NCBI GenBank assembly: GCA_023247085.1
Contig: JAHFHC010000030.1
Location: 1 to 8,809, forward strand
From: Microcaldota archaeon
GTDB taxonomy: Archaea; Micrarchaeota; Micrarchaeia; Norongarragalinales; UBA8480
Length of the DNA: 8,809 bases
Direction of reading: 5' to 3'
In this document: piece by piece, positions 1 through 5,725 of the stretch
How the letters are laid out: each line of letters starts with the position of its first letter
Numbering within the stretch: the first letter of the stretch is position 1
Position numbers and translations under genes: made by a program
Notes under the pieces: model-generated
Told to the model about the DNA's origin: nothing
Databases searched by the model: none
Seen by the model: the letters and a program-made list of their open reading frames with translations, nothing else

Positions 1-1
1 T

Positions 2-1267
2 GGAATAGTACGTTTTGAACGCCTTGAAATTCTACTTGGAAGCAAAACCGGCACCTTAATTACCGCTGGAATCGGCCCAATTGTACTTGCCTCAATATTC
101 TTACAACTAGCTGTTGGCTCCAAACTAATAAACTTAAATTTATCAAACCCCGAAGACCGCAGGTTATTCCAAGGGTTCCAAAAACTACTTGCAATTGCTT
201 TAGCTGCACTTGAAGGAATAATATACGTACTAAGCGGCTACATCCCAGCTGCAGGTTCAATTGCAGGCTCAACTGCGATTCCGTTATTTGGTTCAATAAT
301 GATAACGCAAATGCTAGTCGCCTTACAATTAATGGTGGGGTCAATTCTACTGTTGTACCTCGATGAAGTAGTACAAAAGTACGGAATCGGAAGTGGAATT
401 TCACTCTTCATCGCAGCAGGAGTTGCACAAGCGATTTTCATTGGCGCATTTAGCTTTGCATCAACAGCAGGAATCCCAGCTGGTTTAATCCCTCAATTCC
501 TCTTCTATTTATCACAAGCAGAAGTACAAACCGCAATCTGGACCCTACTGCCAATAATCTTCACTGTAATCATATTCTTCGCAGTTGTATACGTATCAGG
601 AATGCGCATTGAACTTCCAATATCATATGGATTTGCCCGCGGGCTAGACGCGCGTTACCCGCTCAAATTCCTCTACGTTTCCAACATCCCAGTCATTCTA
701 GCTGCTGCTGTATTGTTAAACCTGCAATTATTTGGCCTAGTTATTTCCAATGCTGGCTTTCCTTTACTAGGCCACTACCAGCAAAACCAACCAATTGACG
801 GCCTAGCCTACTTCACAACCTCACTTCCATCTCCACTCCTAATAACAGGAGGTTACCCCGCTTACCTTAACTATATTTCATCGCCAGGAGAAATCCTGCA
901 CATAATCGTCTATGGCATATTGCTCATACTGCTTTGTATAATCTTCGGCTGGTTCTGGATTGAAAGCACAGGCATGTCCGCCAAAGACGTAGCTGGACAA
1001 TTAAACCGCGCGCACTTACAAATCCCCGGCTTCAGGCAAGACCCGCGCGTAACTGAAAAAGTACTAGAACGCTATATTCCGGTAATAACGGTACTTGGCG
1101 CAGCATTCGTTGGCGTACTAGCTTGGTTTGCAGATATAACCGGCGCACTCGGAACCGGCACTGGAATTCTACTAGCAGTTGGAATAGTTTACCAATTCTA
1201 CGAAGAACTAGCCAAACAACAAGTCTTTGAAGTATACCCGACACTAAAAAGAATTGTACAGAGATAA
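2..1267 (+). CDS. secY: Protein translocase subunit SecY (5'-truncated by window edge)
   Basis: SecY forms the protein-conducting channel of the Sec translocon in the cytoplasmic membrane. Frame 2 is open from base 2 to the TAA at 1265-1267 and gives 421 residues. It reads into SecY sequence long before the first in-frame ATG at 299, so the true start lies left of the window. Visible hallmarks are SKTGTLITAGIGPIV near the first residues, LSNPEDRRLFQGFQKLLAI a little later, and YGIGSGISLFIAAG. Many hydrophobic segments follow, then the C-terminal tail ending YEELAKQQVFEVYPTLKRI. Archaeal SecY proteins usually exceed 430 residues, so only the N-terminal tail and part of the first membrane segment appear to be missing. 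The DUF106 gene starts six bases after the stop, which fits one transcript. In many archaea adk sits directly after secY; it does not here. Family assignment is firm. Confidence 0.96.
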   Translation, partial: GIVRFERLEILLGSKTGTLITAGIGPIVLASIFLQLAVGSKLINLNLSNPEDRRLFQGFQKLLAIALAALEGIIYVLSGYIPAAGSIAGSTAIPLFGSIMITQMLVALQLMVGSILLLYLDEVVQKYGIGSGISLFIAAGVAQAIFIGAFSFASTAGIPAGLIPQFLFYLSQAEVQTAIWTLLPIIFTVIIFFAVVYVSGMRIELPISYGFARGLDARYPLKFLYVSNIPVILAAAVLLNLQLFGLVISNAGFPLLGHYQQNQPIDGLAYFTTSLPSPLLITGGYPAYLNYISSPGEILHIIVYGILLILLCIIFGWFWIESTGMSAKDVAGQLNRAHLQIPGFRQDPRVTEKVLERYIPVITVLGAAFVGVLAWFADITGALGTGTGILLAVGIVYQFYEELAKQQVFEVYPTLKRIVQR

Positions 1268-1273
1268 CGCCCC

Positions 1274-1759
1274 ATGATTGACAATCCCCCAATTATAATT
1301 GCCATTATCGCACTTGCCTTTTCTATTATTTCACTAATAGTAAACCACAAAATCGGCGGAAGAAAAAAAGTAAAACAATTACAAAAAGAAGTAAACGAAT
1401 TCCAAAAAAACTTTGAAAAAGCTACAAAAGACAAAAACGAAAAAGAGCTACAGCACCTTAAACTAATTGAACCAGAAATAATGAAAAAAATGCAAGAAAT
1501 GCTCTTGCTTCCATTAAAATCAATGGTGATAATACTAGTACTATTCTTTGGAGTAATGGCGGCAGTAACCCCCGCCTTTCACGCATTTGTCATTACTTTG
1601 CCATTCGACCTCCATTTATCAAGTCTACTAGCGCTTAAACTTACACAAACCGCCATGTACGGCCCAAGAGGATTCTTCATCCTTTGCACAATCGTGTTTA
1701 ATTTATCTCTTGAACTGATCTATTCAAAATTCTTCGAAAAAAAAGAAGCAAAGCCCTAA
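1274..1759 (+). CDS. DUF106 membrane protein, EMC3/TMCO1/YidC-like (Oxa1 superfamily)
   Basis: This 161-residue protein has the layout of archaeal DUF106 proteins, relatives of YidC/Oxa1, EMC3 and TMCO1 that help insert membrane proteins. Membrane segment 1 is at about residues 7-23. A charged stretch likely to form a coiled coil runs from about 30 to 75 and is rich in Lys, Glu and Gln. Segment 2 is at about 84-107 and segment 3 at about 133-151, led by the family-like YGPRGFFIL. Its place between secY and rpl34e matches the conserved archaeal order and its role beside the translocon. No clear Shine-Dalgarno site precedes the ATG, which lies six bases after the secY stop, so translation may be coupled. 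Insertase function is inferred from the family, not shown here. Confidence 0.85.
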   Translation: MIDNPPIIIAIIALAFSIISLIVNHKIGGRKKVKQLQKEVNEFQKNFEKATKDKNEKELQHLKLIEPEIMKKMQEMLLLPLKSMVIILVLFFGVMAAVTPAFHAFVITLPFDLHLSSLLALKLTQTAMYGPRGFFILCTIVFNLSLELIYSKFFEKKEAKP

Positions 1760-1778
1760 AAACCACTTTTTACTTCCG

Positions 1779-1787
1779 TTATATAAA
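1779..1787 (+). promoter_or_regulatory. TATA box of the rpl34e promoter
   Basis: TTATATAAA is a near-ideal archaeal TATA box. It lies in the AT-rich gap after the DUF106 gene and ends 34 bases before the rpl34e ATG at 1822. Archaeal transcription starts about 25 bases downstream of the box, which gives a leader of roughly 10 bases. A nearly leaderless mRNA fits the lack of a Shine-Dalgarno motif before this ATG. Confidence 0.6.
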
Positions 1788-1821
1788 CCTTAATGCAGCT
1801 AAAAAACTAAGTTGATTATTT

Positions 1822-2154
1822 ATGCCATTTCCACGCCAGAGAAGCACTTCTCAAAAGAAAAAAACACACCGCACACCATCCGGTAGAGTTTCAACTCTAT
1901 ACTCACAAGGCAAAGGAAGCAAACACAGTTGTGCAATTTGCCACACTTTACTATCCGCGGTTATGGTTAGGTCAAAAGCATTAAAACGCGCAACTAAAAC
2001 TCAACGCAGGCCAGAACGTAAATTCGGCGGAGTACTATGCGCTTCGTGCGTCGAAACTCTAATCAAAGAAAAAACCAGGCTCGAAACTGGTTCAATTTCA
2101 CGCGAAGAAGTTTCACTAGCGCACCTAAAATACCTAGACCGACTCAAAGCATAA
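1822..2154 (+). CDS. rpl34e: 50S ribosomal protein L34e
   Basis: L34e is a zinc-binding protein of the large ribosomal subunit found in archaea and eukaryotes. The 110-residue product has two CxxC pairs (C37/C40 and C73/C76) that would hold one zinc ion. It also has the family stretch QRRPERKFGGVLCASC at about residues 61-76, followed by a basic helix. Archaeal versions are usually about 85-95 residues. The extra length is the tail after residue 87 (LETGSISREEVSLA and on), which I do not recognise as a domain. A TATA box lies at 1779-1787. The position between the DUF106 gene and cmk is the usual archaeal order. Confidence 0.93.
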   Translation: MPFPRQRSTSQKKKTHRTPSGRVSTLYSQGKGSKHSCAICHTLLSAVMVRSKALKRATKTQRRPERKFGGVLCASCVETLIKEKTRLETGSISREEVSLAHLKYLDRLKA

Positions 2155-2178
2155 GAAAACTCACTCGTCGTCAAAAAC

Positions 2179-2198
2179 ACTCAAAAGCATCCTTGAGT
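2179..2198 (+). repeat. Small inverted repeat after rpl34e
   Basis: ACTCAA and TTGAGT form a perfect 6-bp stem around the 8-base loop AAGCATCC, 24 bases after the rpl34e stop. No T-run follows, so it is not an obvious archaeal terminator. It sits just upstream of the likely cmk promoter. The 8-mer GCATCCTT recurs at 4135-4142, within another hairpin. Function unknown; a stem this short could arise by chance. Confidence 0.25.
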
Positions 2199-2212
2199 AA
2201 TATAGTATTATA
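2198..2212 (+). promoter_or_regulatory. Likely cmk promoter (TATA-rich region)
   Basis: The stretch TAATATAGTATTATA holds overlapping TATA-like hexamers, ending 29 bases before the cmk ATG at 2242. Transcription would begin around 2228-2235, giving a very short leader. There is no Shine-Dalgarno motif in front of cmk, which fits leaderless translation. The exact box cannot be fixed by eye. Confidence 0.4.
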
Positions 2213-2241
2213 GCCCCCAACTGGTTTAATCTTCCTATAAC

Positions 2242-2895
2242 ATGCGAATAGCTATTTCAGGTTTATCCGGCTGTGGAAACACAACAGCATGCGCAAACGT
2301 CAGCCAAGCGCTTAACCTAAAAAAAATAAACTACACGATGCGCGACATCTCCAACGAAACCAAAATCCCTTTAACTGAAATACAATTACTAGCCGAAAAA
2401 TACGACGCAATTGACTGTGCTTTAGATTATAAATTACTCCAATTAGCACAACGTGAACAAAACTGCGTAATAGGAACCCGCCTCGCAGGCTGGCTCATCA
2501 ATGCAGATTTAACCGTTTGGCTACACGCTTCCCTTGCAACACGAGCAAAACGAGTTGGAAAACGAGAAGAAAAGCCACTTAGTCGGTTAATGAAAGAAAC
2601 TCGACTTCGAGACAAGCAGAACATTTTGCGCTACAAACACATTTACAACATAAACACATTAAACCACGATAATTTTGATCTCGTAGTAAACACCGAGCGT
2701 TTGTCTCCAGATCAAGTGGCTGCATTAATTGTTGCAGCAGCTAAACTAGCTGAAAAAAACTGGCAACGCGTCAAAAACCCGTTTCCAGAACAGATAAAAA
2801 GGATAATCGACCGTAACCTCAGTGAAGGAAACTTATTGAAAGTAAAAGATAAGCAAGTCGAACAGGTGATAAAAACATGTCTTCAATTCAAGTAG
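2242..2895 (+). CDS. cmk: Cytidylate kinase, archaeal type
   Basis: This enzyme phosphorylates CMP/dCMP with ATP in pyrimidine nucleotide salvage. The 217-residue product opens with a P-loop, SGLSGCGNTT at residues 6-15. N13 stands where most kinases have Lys; I recall the CGNTT form from other archaeal Cmk-like proteins. The family signature GTRLAGW lies at residues 78-84, with R80 as the expected CMP-binding arginine. Basic residues KRVGKREEK form the likely lid, and an R-D-rich helix follows. Archaeal Cmk is typically about 175-195 residues. The extra residues are at the C-terminus (about 175-217), rich in Lys and Glu. The last 19 bases overlap rpl14e, so the two are co-translated. Gene order rpl34e-cmk-rpl14e-cbf5 is standard in archaea. 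Confidence 0.88.
   Translation: MRIAISGLSGCGNTTACANVSQALNLKKINYTMRDISNETKIPLTEIQLLAEKYDAIDCALDYKLLQLAQREQNCVIGTRLAGWLINADLTVWLHASLATRAKRVGKREEKPLSRLMKETRLRDKQNILRYKHIYNINTLNHDNFDLVVNTERLSPDQVAALIVAAAKLAEKNWQRVKNPFPEQIKRIIDRNLSEGNLLKVKDKQVEQVIKTCLQFK
2865..2870 (+). promoter_or_regulatory. Shine-Dalgarno site for rpl14e
   Basis: GGTGAT matches the complement of the 3' end of archaeal 16S rRNA. It stands six bases before the ATG at 2877, inside the cmk coding sequence. It fixes the start of the short rpl14e and supports this small gene being real. Confidence 0.7.
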
Positions 2896-3038
2896 GTAGA
2901 AAATGCGTAAAAACAAAAGGCAGAAAAGCAGGCCAAACCGTCACAATTACAAAAGTAATTGACAATAACTTCGTAGAAGTAAATGACGCAAAAGGCAAAA
3001 CTAAAAAATGCAACATAATGCACCTAGAGCCAATTTAA
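2877..3038 (+). CDS. rpl14e: 50S ribosomal protein L14e (short, 53 residues)
   Basis: L14e is a KOW-domain protein of the archaeal and eukaryotic large subunit. Translation from the ATG at 2877 gives 53 residues starting MSSIQVGRKCVKTKGRKAGQ and ending KKCNIMHLEPI. These match both ends of the family's core: the VGR-CVKT-GR-AG start and the CNI-HLEP end. The family is usually 75 or more residues, so this copy is reduced almost to the KOW barrel. The acidic-basic loop in the middle is shortened to NDAKGKTKK. The reading frame overlaps cmk by 19 bases in another frame. A perfect Shine-Dalgarno site lies six bases upstream. The gene is easy to miss because of its length. Its place between cmk and cbf5 is the conserved archaeal one. 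Confidence 0.9.
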   Translation: MSSIQVGRKCVKTKGRKAGQTVTITKVIDNNFVEVNDAKGKTKKCNIMHLEPI

Positions 3039-3057
3039 CGAGAGTATAGTCCCTCGT
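3038..3057 (+). other. Small hairpin between rpl14e and cbf5
   Basis: ACGAG (3038-3042) can pair with CTCGT (3053-3057) around a 10-base loop. A pyrimidine-rich run follows up to the cbf5 ATG at 3080. The loop contains GTATAG, which could act as a weak TATA box 30 bases before that ATG. I cannot tell whether this is an internal promoter, an attenuator or chance. Confidence 0.2.
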
Positions 3058-3079
3058 ACTTTTGGCTTCTTTTTCTCTT

Positions 3080-4084
3080 ATGCACGTCTTATATCGCGAG
3101 GAAAGCAAAGTCGGCAAATCGCCTAGCGAACGCGGTATTGAAGAAGCGCTTGAATTTGGAGTTGTTTGTATTGACAAGCCACAAGGACCATCAAGCCACG
3201 AAGTAAGCGCTTTTGCGCGTAAAATTCTCAACATTGAAAAAACTGGCCACACTGGTACGCTGGATCCAAACGTATCTGGAGTTTTACCAGTGCTATTGAA
3301 CCAAAGCTGTAAAGCATCACACTTTCTTGGCAACACAACAAAAGAATACGTGTGCGAAATGCAACTTTCAAAACCAGTTGAACAAAAAAAACTAAATTCG
3401 GTTTTCAACAGGTTCAAAGGAAAAATTTATCAAAAGCCTCCACTTGCAAGCGCAGTTGCAAAAAATCTCCGTATACGCGAAACTTACGAATTGCAAATCC
3501 TAGAAGTGACTGGCGCAAGAGTATTATTCCGAGTAGCTTCAGAAGCGGGTTTTTACGTACGCAATCTTGTTTTCGATATTGGAGAAGTGCTTGGCGTAAA
3601 AACAGAAATGGCGGAACTTAGGCGAACACGCGCAAGTGGCTTAACAGAAAAACAAGCAGTCACCTTGCAAGAGCTATCTGACTACTACTGGCTTTGGAGA
3701 GAAAAAGGACGAGATGATTTGAAAAAATTCATAATCCCAATTGAAAACTTTATTGGATTGAAAAAAGTTATTGTGAGCGACGACTGCCTCAAGCCAATCT
3801 CAACCGGCGCAGACCTCGCCATTCCGGGAATTTTGTCCCTTGACGAAAAAATACAAAAAGGCGAACACGTTGGAATCTACACTGGCAAAGGAGAACTCGT
3901 TGCAGTCGCAACTGCCTTAATGTCATCCGTAGAAATTAAAAACAACAAAAAAGGAATAGCGTTCGACATCGATAGGGTAGTGCATGGTTTCAACGAAAAA
4001 ATGTTTCCGACAATAGCAAGTGAAAAGTCACTTGCAAAAGATTGGCTGGCTAAAGAGGATGAAAAAGCGTGGAAAAACCTGTAA
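3080..4084 (+). CDS. cbf5: tRNA/rRNA pseudouridine synthase Cbf5 (TruB family)
   Basis: Cbf5 is the catalytic subunit of the H/ACA ribonucleoprotein. It makes pseudouridine in rRNA under guide RNAs and can also act on U55 of tRNA. From the ATG at 3080 the product has 334 residues, the usual archaeal length. The catalytic motif GHTGTLDPNVSGVLPV sits at about residues 56-71, with D62 as nucleophile. IYQKPPLASAV at about 116-126 is the conserved tyrosine/proline motif. YVRNLVFDIGEVLGVKTEM at about 159-177 completes the active site. A C-terminal PUA domain is at about 230-310. An in-frame TTG at 3062 would add six residues. Neither start has a Shine-Dalgarno site, and ATG is preferred. The modified T-loop position lies in the arm that is split by introns in two tRNAs of this window. 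Confidence 0.94.
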   Translation: MHVLYREESKVGKSPSERGIEEALEFGVVCIDKPQGPSSHEVSAFARKILNIEKTGHTGTLDPNVSGVLPVLLNQSCKASHFLGNTTKEYVCEMQLSKPVEQKKLNSVFNRFKGKIYQKPPLASAVAKNLRIRETYELQILEVTGARVLFRVASEAGFYVRNLVFDIGEVLGVKTEMAELRRTRASGLTEKQAVTLQELSDYYWLWREKGRDDLKKFIIPIENFIGLKKVIVSDDCLKPISTGADLAIPGILSLDEKIQKGEHVGIYTGKGELVAVATALMSSVEIKNNKKGIAFDIDRVVHGFNEKMFPTIASEKSLAKDWLAKEDEKAWKNL

Positions 4085-4128
4085 AAGGCGAGACGGTGAA
4101 GTTTATAGGAAATACAAAGAACGTTTTA

Positions 4129-4155
4129 TCAAGGGCATCCTTAAACAATCCTTGA
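4129..4155 (+). repeat. Inverted repeat in the cbf5 to tRNA-Ser gap
   Basis: TCAAGG (4129-4134) is the exact complement of CCTTGA (4150-4155). A shorter alternative stem, AAGG/CCTT, shares the same bases. The loop holds GCATCCTT, also found in the small hairpin at 2179-2198. The gap (4085-4246) otherwise shows only AT-rich sequence and possible TATA boxes for the tRNA. Function unknown. Confidence 0.25.
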
Positions 4156-4197
4156 AACCGCTGAAATAATTTGGTGATTTCTAGTTCTAGCATAGGC

Positions 4198-4227
4198 TTT
4201 TTAAAGCAGTTCATGCCAAATTAATTT
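4198..4227 (+). promoter_or_regulatory. Candidate tRNA-Ser promoter elements
   Basis: Two TATA-like stretches precede the tRNA: TTTTTAAA at 4198-4205 and AAATTAATTT at 4218-4227. The second is centred about 25 bases before the tRNA 5' end, which would start transcription at the mature end. The first would leave a leader of about 20 bases for RNase P. The first is the better TATA match, the second the better distance. Confidence 0.35.
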
Positions 4228-4282
4228 CACTCTTGAAGCATGTTTTGCCGGGATGGCAGAGCGGTAATGCGCAGGCCTGGAA

Positions 4283-4347
4283 CATTTTCCAGTAGAGGAC
4301 CTAATTACAGTGACCGATTAATACGGTAGACTGCCCTGGCCTCAGAA
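4283..4347 (+). other. tRNA-Ser intron 1, canonical anticodon-loop position 37/38
   Basis: The splice junctions show a textbook bulge-helix-bulge. Exon CTGG (4277-4280) pairs with intron TCAG (4342-4345) to make the 4-bp central helix. It is flanked by 3-base bulges AAC (4281-4283) and AAA (4346-4348). Cutting after the second base of each bulge removes 65 bases and leaves a 7-base anticodon loop. Inside, CAGT/ACTG (4308-4311 with 4330-4333) and ACCG/CGGT (4313-4316 with 4324-4327) form a rod with a 7-base loop. CCAG/CTGG (4289-4292 with 4336-4339) closes it. No ORF. Confidence 0.85.
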
Positions 4348-4379
4348 AGCTTGTGCCCTAACGGGCTCCTGAGTTCGAA

Positions 4380-4497
4380 GAGAAACCCTTTTTTCTTTTA
4401 CGAAAAGAAAAAAGTCTTTCAGCCCAAAAAAAGAAAAAGGGTAATTTAGTTTTTGTTTACAGCGCGGGCTGCAATAGGAAAAGGGGTTTTTAGGAAT
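4380..4497 (+). other. tRNA-Ser intron 2, non-canonical T-loop intron (about position 59/60)
   Basis: The T-stem halves CTGAG and CTCAG are 125 bases apart, so about 118 bases interrupt the T loop. Exon TTC (4374-4376) pairs with intron GAA (4494-4496) as a relaxed central helix. AGAAACCC (4381-4388) then pairs with GGGTTTTT (4484-4491), one G-U, as the intron helix. Boundaries could shift by one or two bases because A and T flank both sites. The intron contains a perfect 12-bp oligo-T/oligo-A hairpin at 4388-4414. A second A-rich copy, ending AAAGAAAAAGGG at 4441, could pair with the first arm instead. No ORF. Confidence 0.8.
4388..4414 (+). repeat. Oligo-T/oligo-A hairpin, copy 1 (in tRNA-Ser intron 2)
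   Basis: The arm C-T6-C-T4 (4388-4399) pairs perfectly over 12 bp with A4-G-A6-G (4403-4414) around the 3-base loop ACG. The same design, T-run C T-run / A-run G A-run, recurs at 7080-7100 and 8420-8445. All three copies are in non-coding DNA. Confidence 0.7.
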
Positions 4498-4532
4498 TCT
4501 CAGTCCCGGCGCTTTTATTGATAGTGTAATTC

Positions 4533-4537
4533 GGTGA
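4533..4537 (+). promoter_or_regulatory. Shine-Dalgarno site supporting the TTG start of rps13
   Basis: GGTGA lies nine bases before TTG at 4547. The first in-frame ATG (4637) has no such motif. This is why the longer reading with a lysine-rich N-terminus is preferred. Confidence 0.55.
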
Positions 4538-4546
4538 AATAAATTT

Positions 4547-5188
4547 TTGGAAAAAGATAACAAATCAAAAGACTCTAAAGAAGCTAAACCTTCAAAAGAC
4601 CATAATAAGGACAAGAAAAAACCAGGGGTTCCTGGCATGGCTAGCCAAAGCCAAACTGTTATTAAACGCAGAGTTCCAACTTCAAAAGATTTCCGTGGAG
4701 TAATCCGCATAGTTGGAAAAGACGTTGACGGACACCTTTACATTTCAGAAGCACTACGTCGAGTTAAAGGCATCGGCTATGCTTTGTCAAATGCTTTAAC
4801 AACTGCAATTCAAATGCAACTTTCAATTAAACCAACCACTCTAGTTGGCGACTTAACAGAAGAACAAATGAATCAAGTTGAAGAATTAATGAAAAATCCA
4901 ACTAAGTGCGGCGTACCATTATTCATGCTCAACAGACAAAAAGATTTTGACTCCGGTGAAGACAAGCACTTGCTTGGAACTGACTTAATTTTCCAAACAA
5001 AGCAAGATATTCAACGCGAAAAAGACACTCGCTCTTGGATAGGGTGGAGACATTCAATCGGACAAAAAGTCCGCGGTCAACACACTCGCACAACTGGCAG
5101 AACTGGAATGACTATGGGAGTAGTTAAAAAAGCACTTGCACCAGCAGCCAAGCCAGCAACCGCAGGAGAATCAAAAGACAAGAAGTAG
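4547..5188 (+). CDS. rps13: 30S ribosomal protein S13 with lysine-rich N-terminal extension
   Basis: S13 sits in the head of the small subunit and contacts the P-site tRNA. From TTG 4547 the product has 213 residues. The S13 core starts near residue 50 (RIVGKDVDGHLYISEALRR). The helix-hairpin-helix VKGIGYALSNAL is at about 73-84. The rRNA-binding RHSIGQKVRGQHTRTTGRTG is at about 168-187, then a basic Ala/Lys tail. Residues 1-30 are an added, highly charged segment, rich in Lys, Asp and Ser and likely disordered. Starting at ATG 4637 would give 183 residues, still above the common archaeal 145-170. The GGTGA site at 4533-4537 favours TTG. It is the first gene of the alpha cluster, 35 bases after tRNA-Ser. 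Confidence 0.93.
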   Translation: MEKDNKSKDSKEAKPSKDHNKDKKKPGVPGMASQSQTVIKRRVPTSKDFRGVIRIVGKDVDGHLYISEALRRVKGIGYALSNALTTAIQMQLSIKPTTLVGDLTEEQMNQVEELMKNPTKCGVPLFMLNRQKDFDSGEDKHLLGTDLIFQTKQDIQREKDTRSWIGWRHSIGQKVRGQHTRTTGRTGMTMGVVKKALAPAAKPATAGESKDKK

Positions 5189-5215
5189 TAATTTTACAAA
5201 CTTAAGTGAACAAAA

Positions 5216-5725
5216 ATGGGAAGCCCAAAAAAATTAAGAAAACAGTTTGAAGCACCTAAACGCCAGTGGGACGCTGCTAGAATTAAAGAAGAGCGCAAGC
5301 TTGTAGACGAATATGGGTTGAAAAACATGCGCGAATTATGGCGAATGAAAACCATACTAAGAAAAATTCGCCGAGAAGCAAGACGTTTACAATCCGGCAA
5401 AGGCAAAAACATCGAACAACGCACTCACTTACTACTTAACCGTGTTAAATCCTTCTTGCTTCCAGACCCAAAGTCGCTTGAAGATGTACTTGCACTTGAC
5501 ACGCATAGCATACTTGAACGAAGGCTACAAACCCGCGTACAAAGAATGCACTTGGCAGTAACTCCACTTCAAAGCAGACAATTCATCGCACATGGACACA
5601 TCGCCGTTAAAGGCAACCGCGTAACCGCTCCCTCTTACTTAGTTAAATTCGGCGAAGAAAACGCAGTAACTTGGTACAATAAACCAGTAGAACTAAAACA
5701 CGAACAGGTGAAGGCACTTGGCTGA
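5216..5725 (+). CDS. rps4: 30S ribosomal protein S4
   Basis: S4 is a primary 16S rRNA-binding protein that starts assembly of the small subunit body. The 169-residue product begins [19 protein letters not shown], typical of the archaeal N-terminus. A basic helical region follows. The S4 RNA-binding domain is at about residues 100-145 (LERRLQTRV...[20 protein letters not shown]). Length is as expected for archaea. GTGA at 5206-5209 lies six bases before the ATG and supports this start. The stop overlaps the TTG start of rps11 by eight bases, which suggests translational coupling. Confidence 0.95.
   Translation: MGSPKKLRKQFEAPKRQWDAARIKEERKLVDEYGLKNMRELWRMKTILRKIRREARRLQSGKGKNIEQRTHLLLNRVKSFLLPDPKSLEDVLALDTHSILERRLQTRVQRMHLAVTPLQSRQFIAHGHIAVKGNRVTAPSYLVKFGEENAVTWYNKPVELKHEQVKALG
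5707..5711 (+). promoter_or_regulatory. Shine-Dalgarno site deciding the TTG start of rps11
   Basis: GGTGA inside the last codons of rps4 stands six bases before TTG 5718. The alternative ATG codons at 5727 and 5733 are 15 or more bases away. TTG is therefore the likely start. Confidence 0.6.

Larger units (their letters stand above)
4247..4511 (+). tRNA. tRNA-Ser (anticodon GGA) with two introns
   Basis: The acceptor stem pairs GCCGGGA (4247-4253) with TCCCGGC (4504-4510) without a mismatch; G4511 is the discriminator, as is usual for tRNA-Ser. CCA is not encoded. D stem: GCA 4256-4258 with TGC 4268-4270. Anticodon stem: CAGGC 4272-4276 with GCTTG 4349-4353, one G-U pair. The anticodon GGA is at 4279-4281 after T33. 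A long variable arm (4354-4368, GCCC/GGGC) marks a class II tRNA. T stem: CTGAG 4369-4373 with CTCAG 4499-4503. Intron 1 (65 bases) lies at the canonical 37/38 site. Intron 2 (118 bases) splits the T loop. The spliced RNA is 82 bases and has T loop UUCGAAU if splicing occurs at 59/60. A tRNA-Ser upstream of rps13 is also what I recall from haloarchaea. Confidence 0.9.

Noticed and set aside
3001-3417. A 138-codon minus-strand reading frame opposite cbf5
   Set aside because: It is a shadow of the cbf5 coding sequence without a recognisable domain; cbf5 is certain in the other strand.
4085-4170. Possible C/D box guide RNA between cbf5 and tRNA-Ser (GGTGAAG near 4094, CTGA at 4161-4164)
   Set aside because: The C box matches the RUGAUGA consensus poorly, the spacing of about 70 bases is long, and I found no convincing C'/D' pair or closing stem.
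4247-4511. Self-splicing (group I or II) introns or a homing endonuclease in the tRNA inserts
   Set aside because: The inserts are 58-118 bases, without ORFs or catalytic core motifs, while bulge-helix-bulge pairing is visible at the junctions. Protein-spliced archaeal introns explain them.
4342-4710. A 122-codon minus-strand reading frame across tRNA-Ser and rps13
   Set aside because: It runs through the tRNA exons, the intron and the S13 start, and its product is unlike any protein I know.
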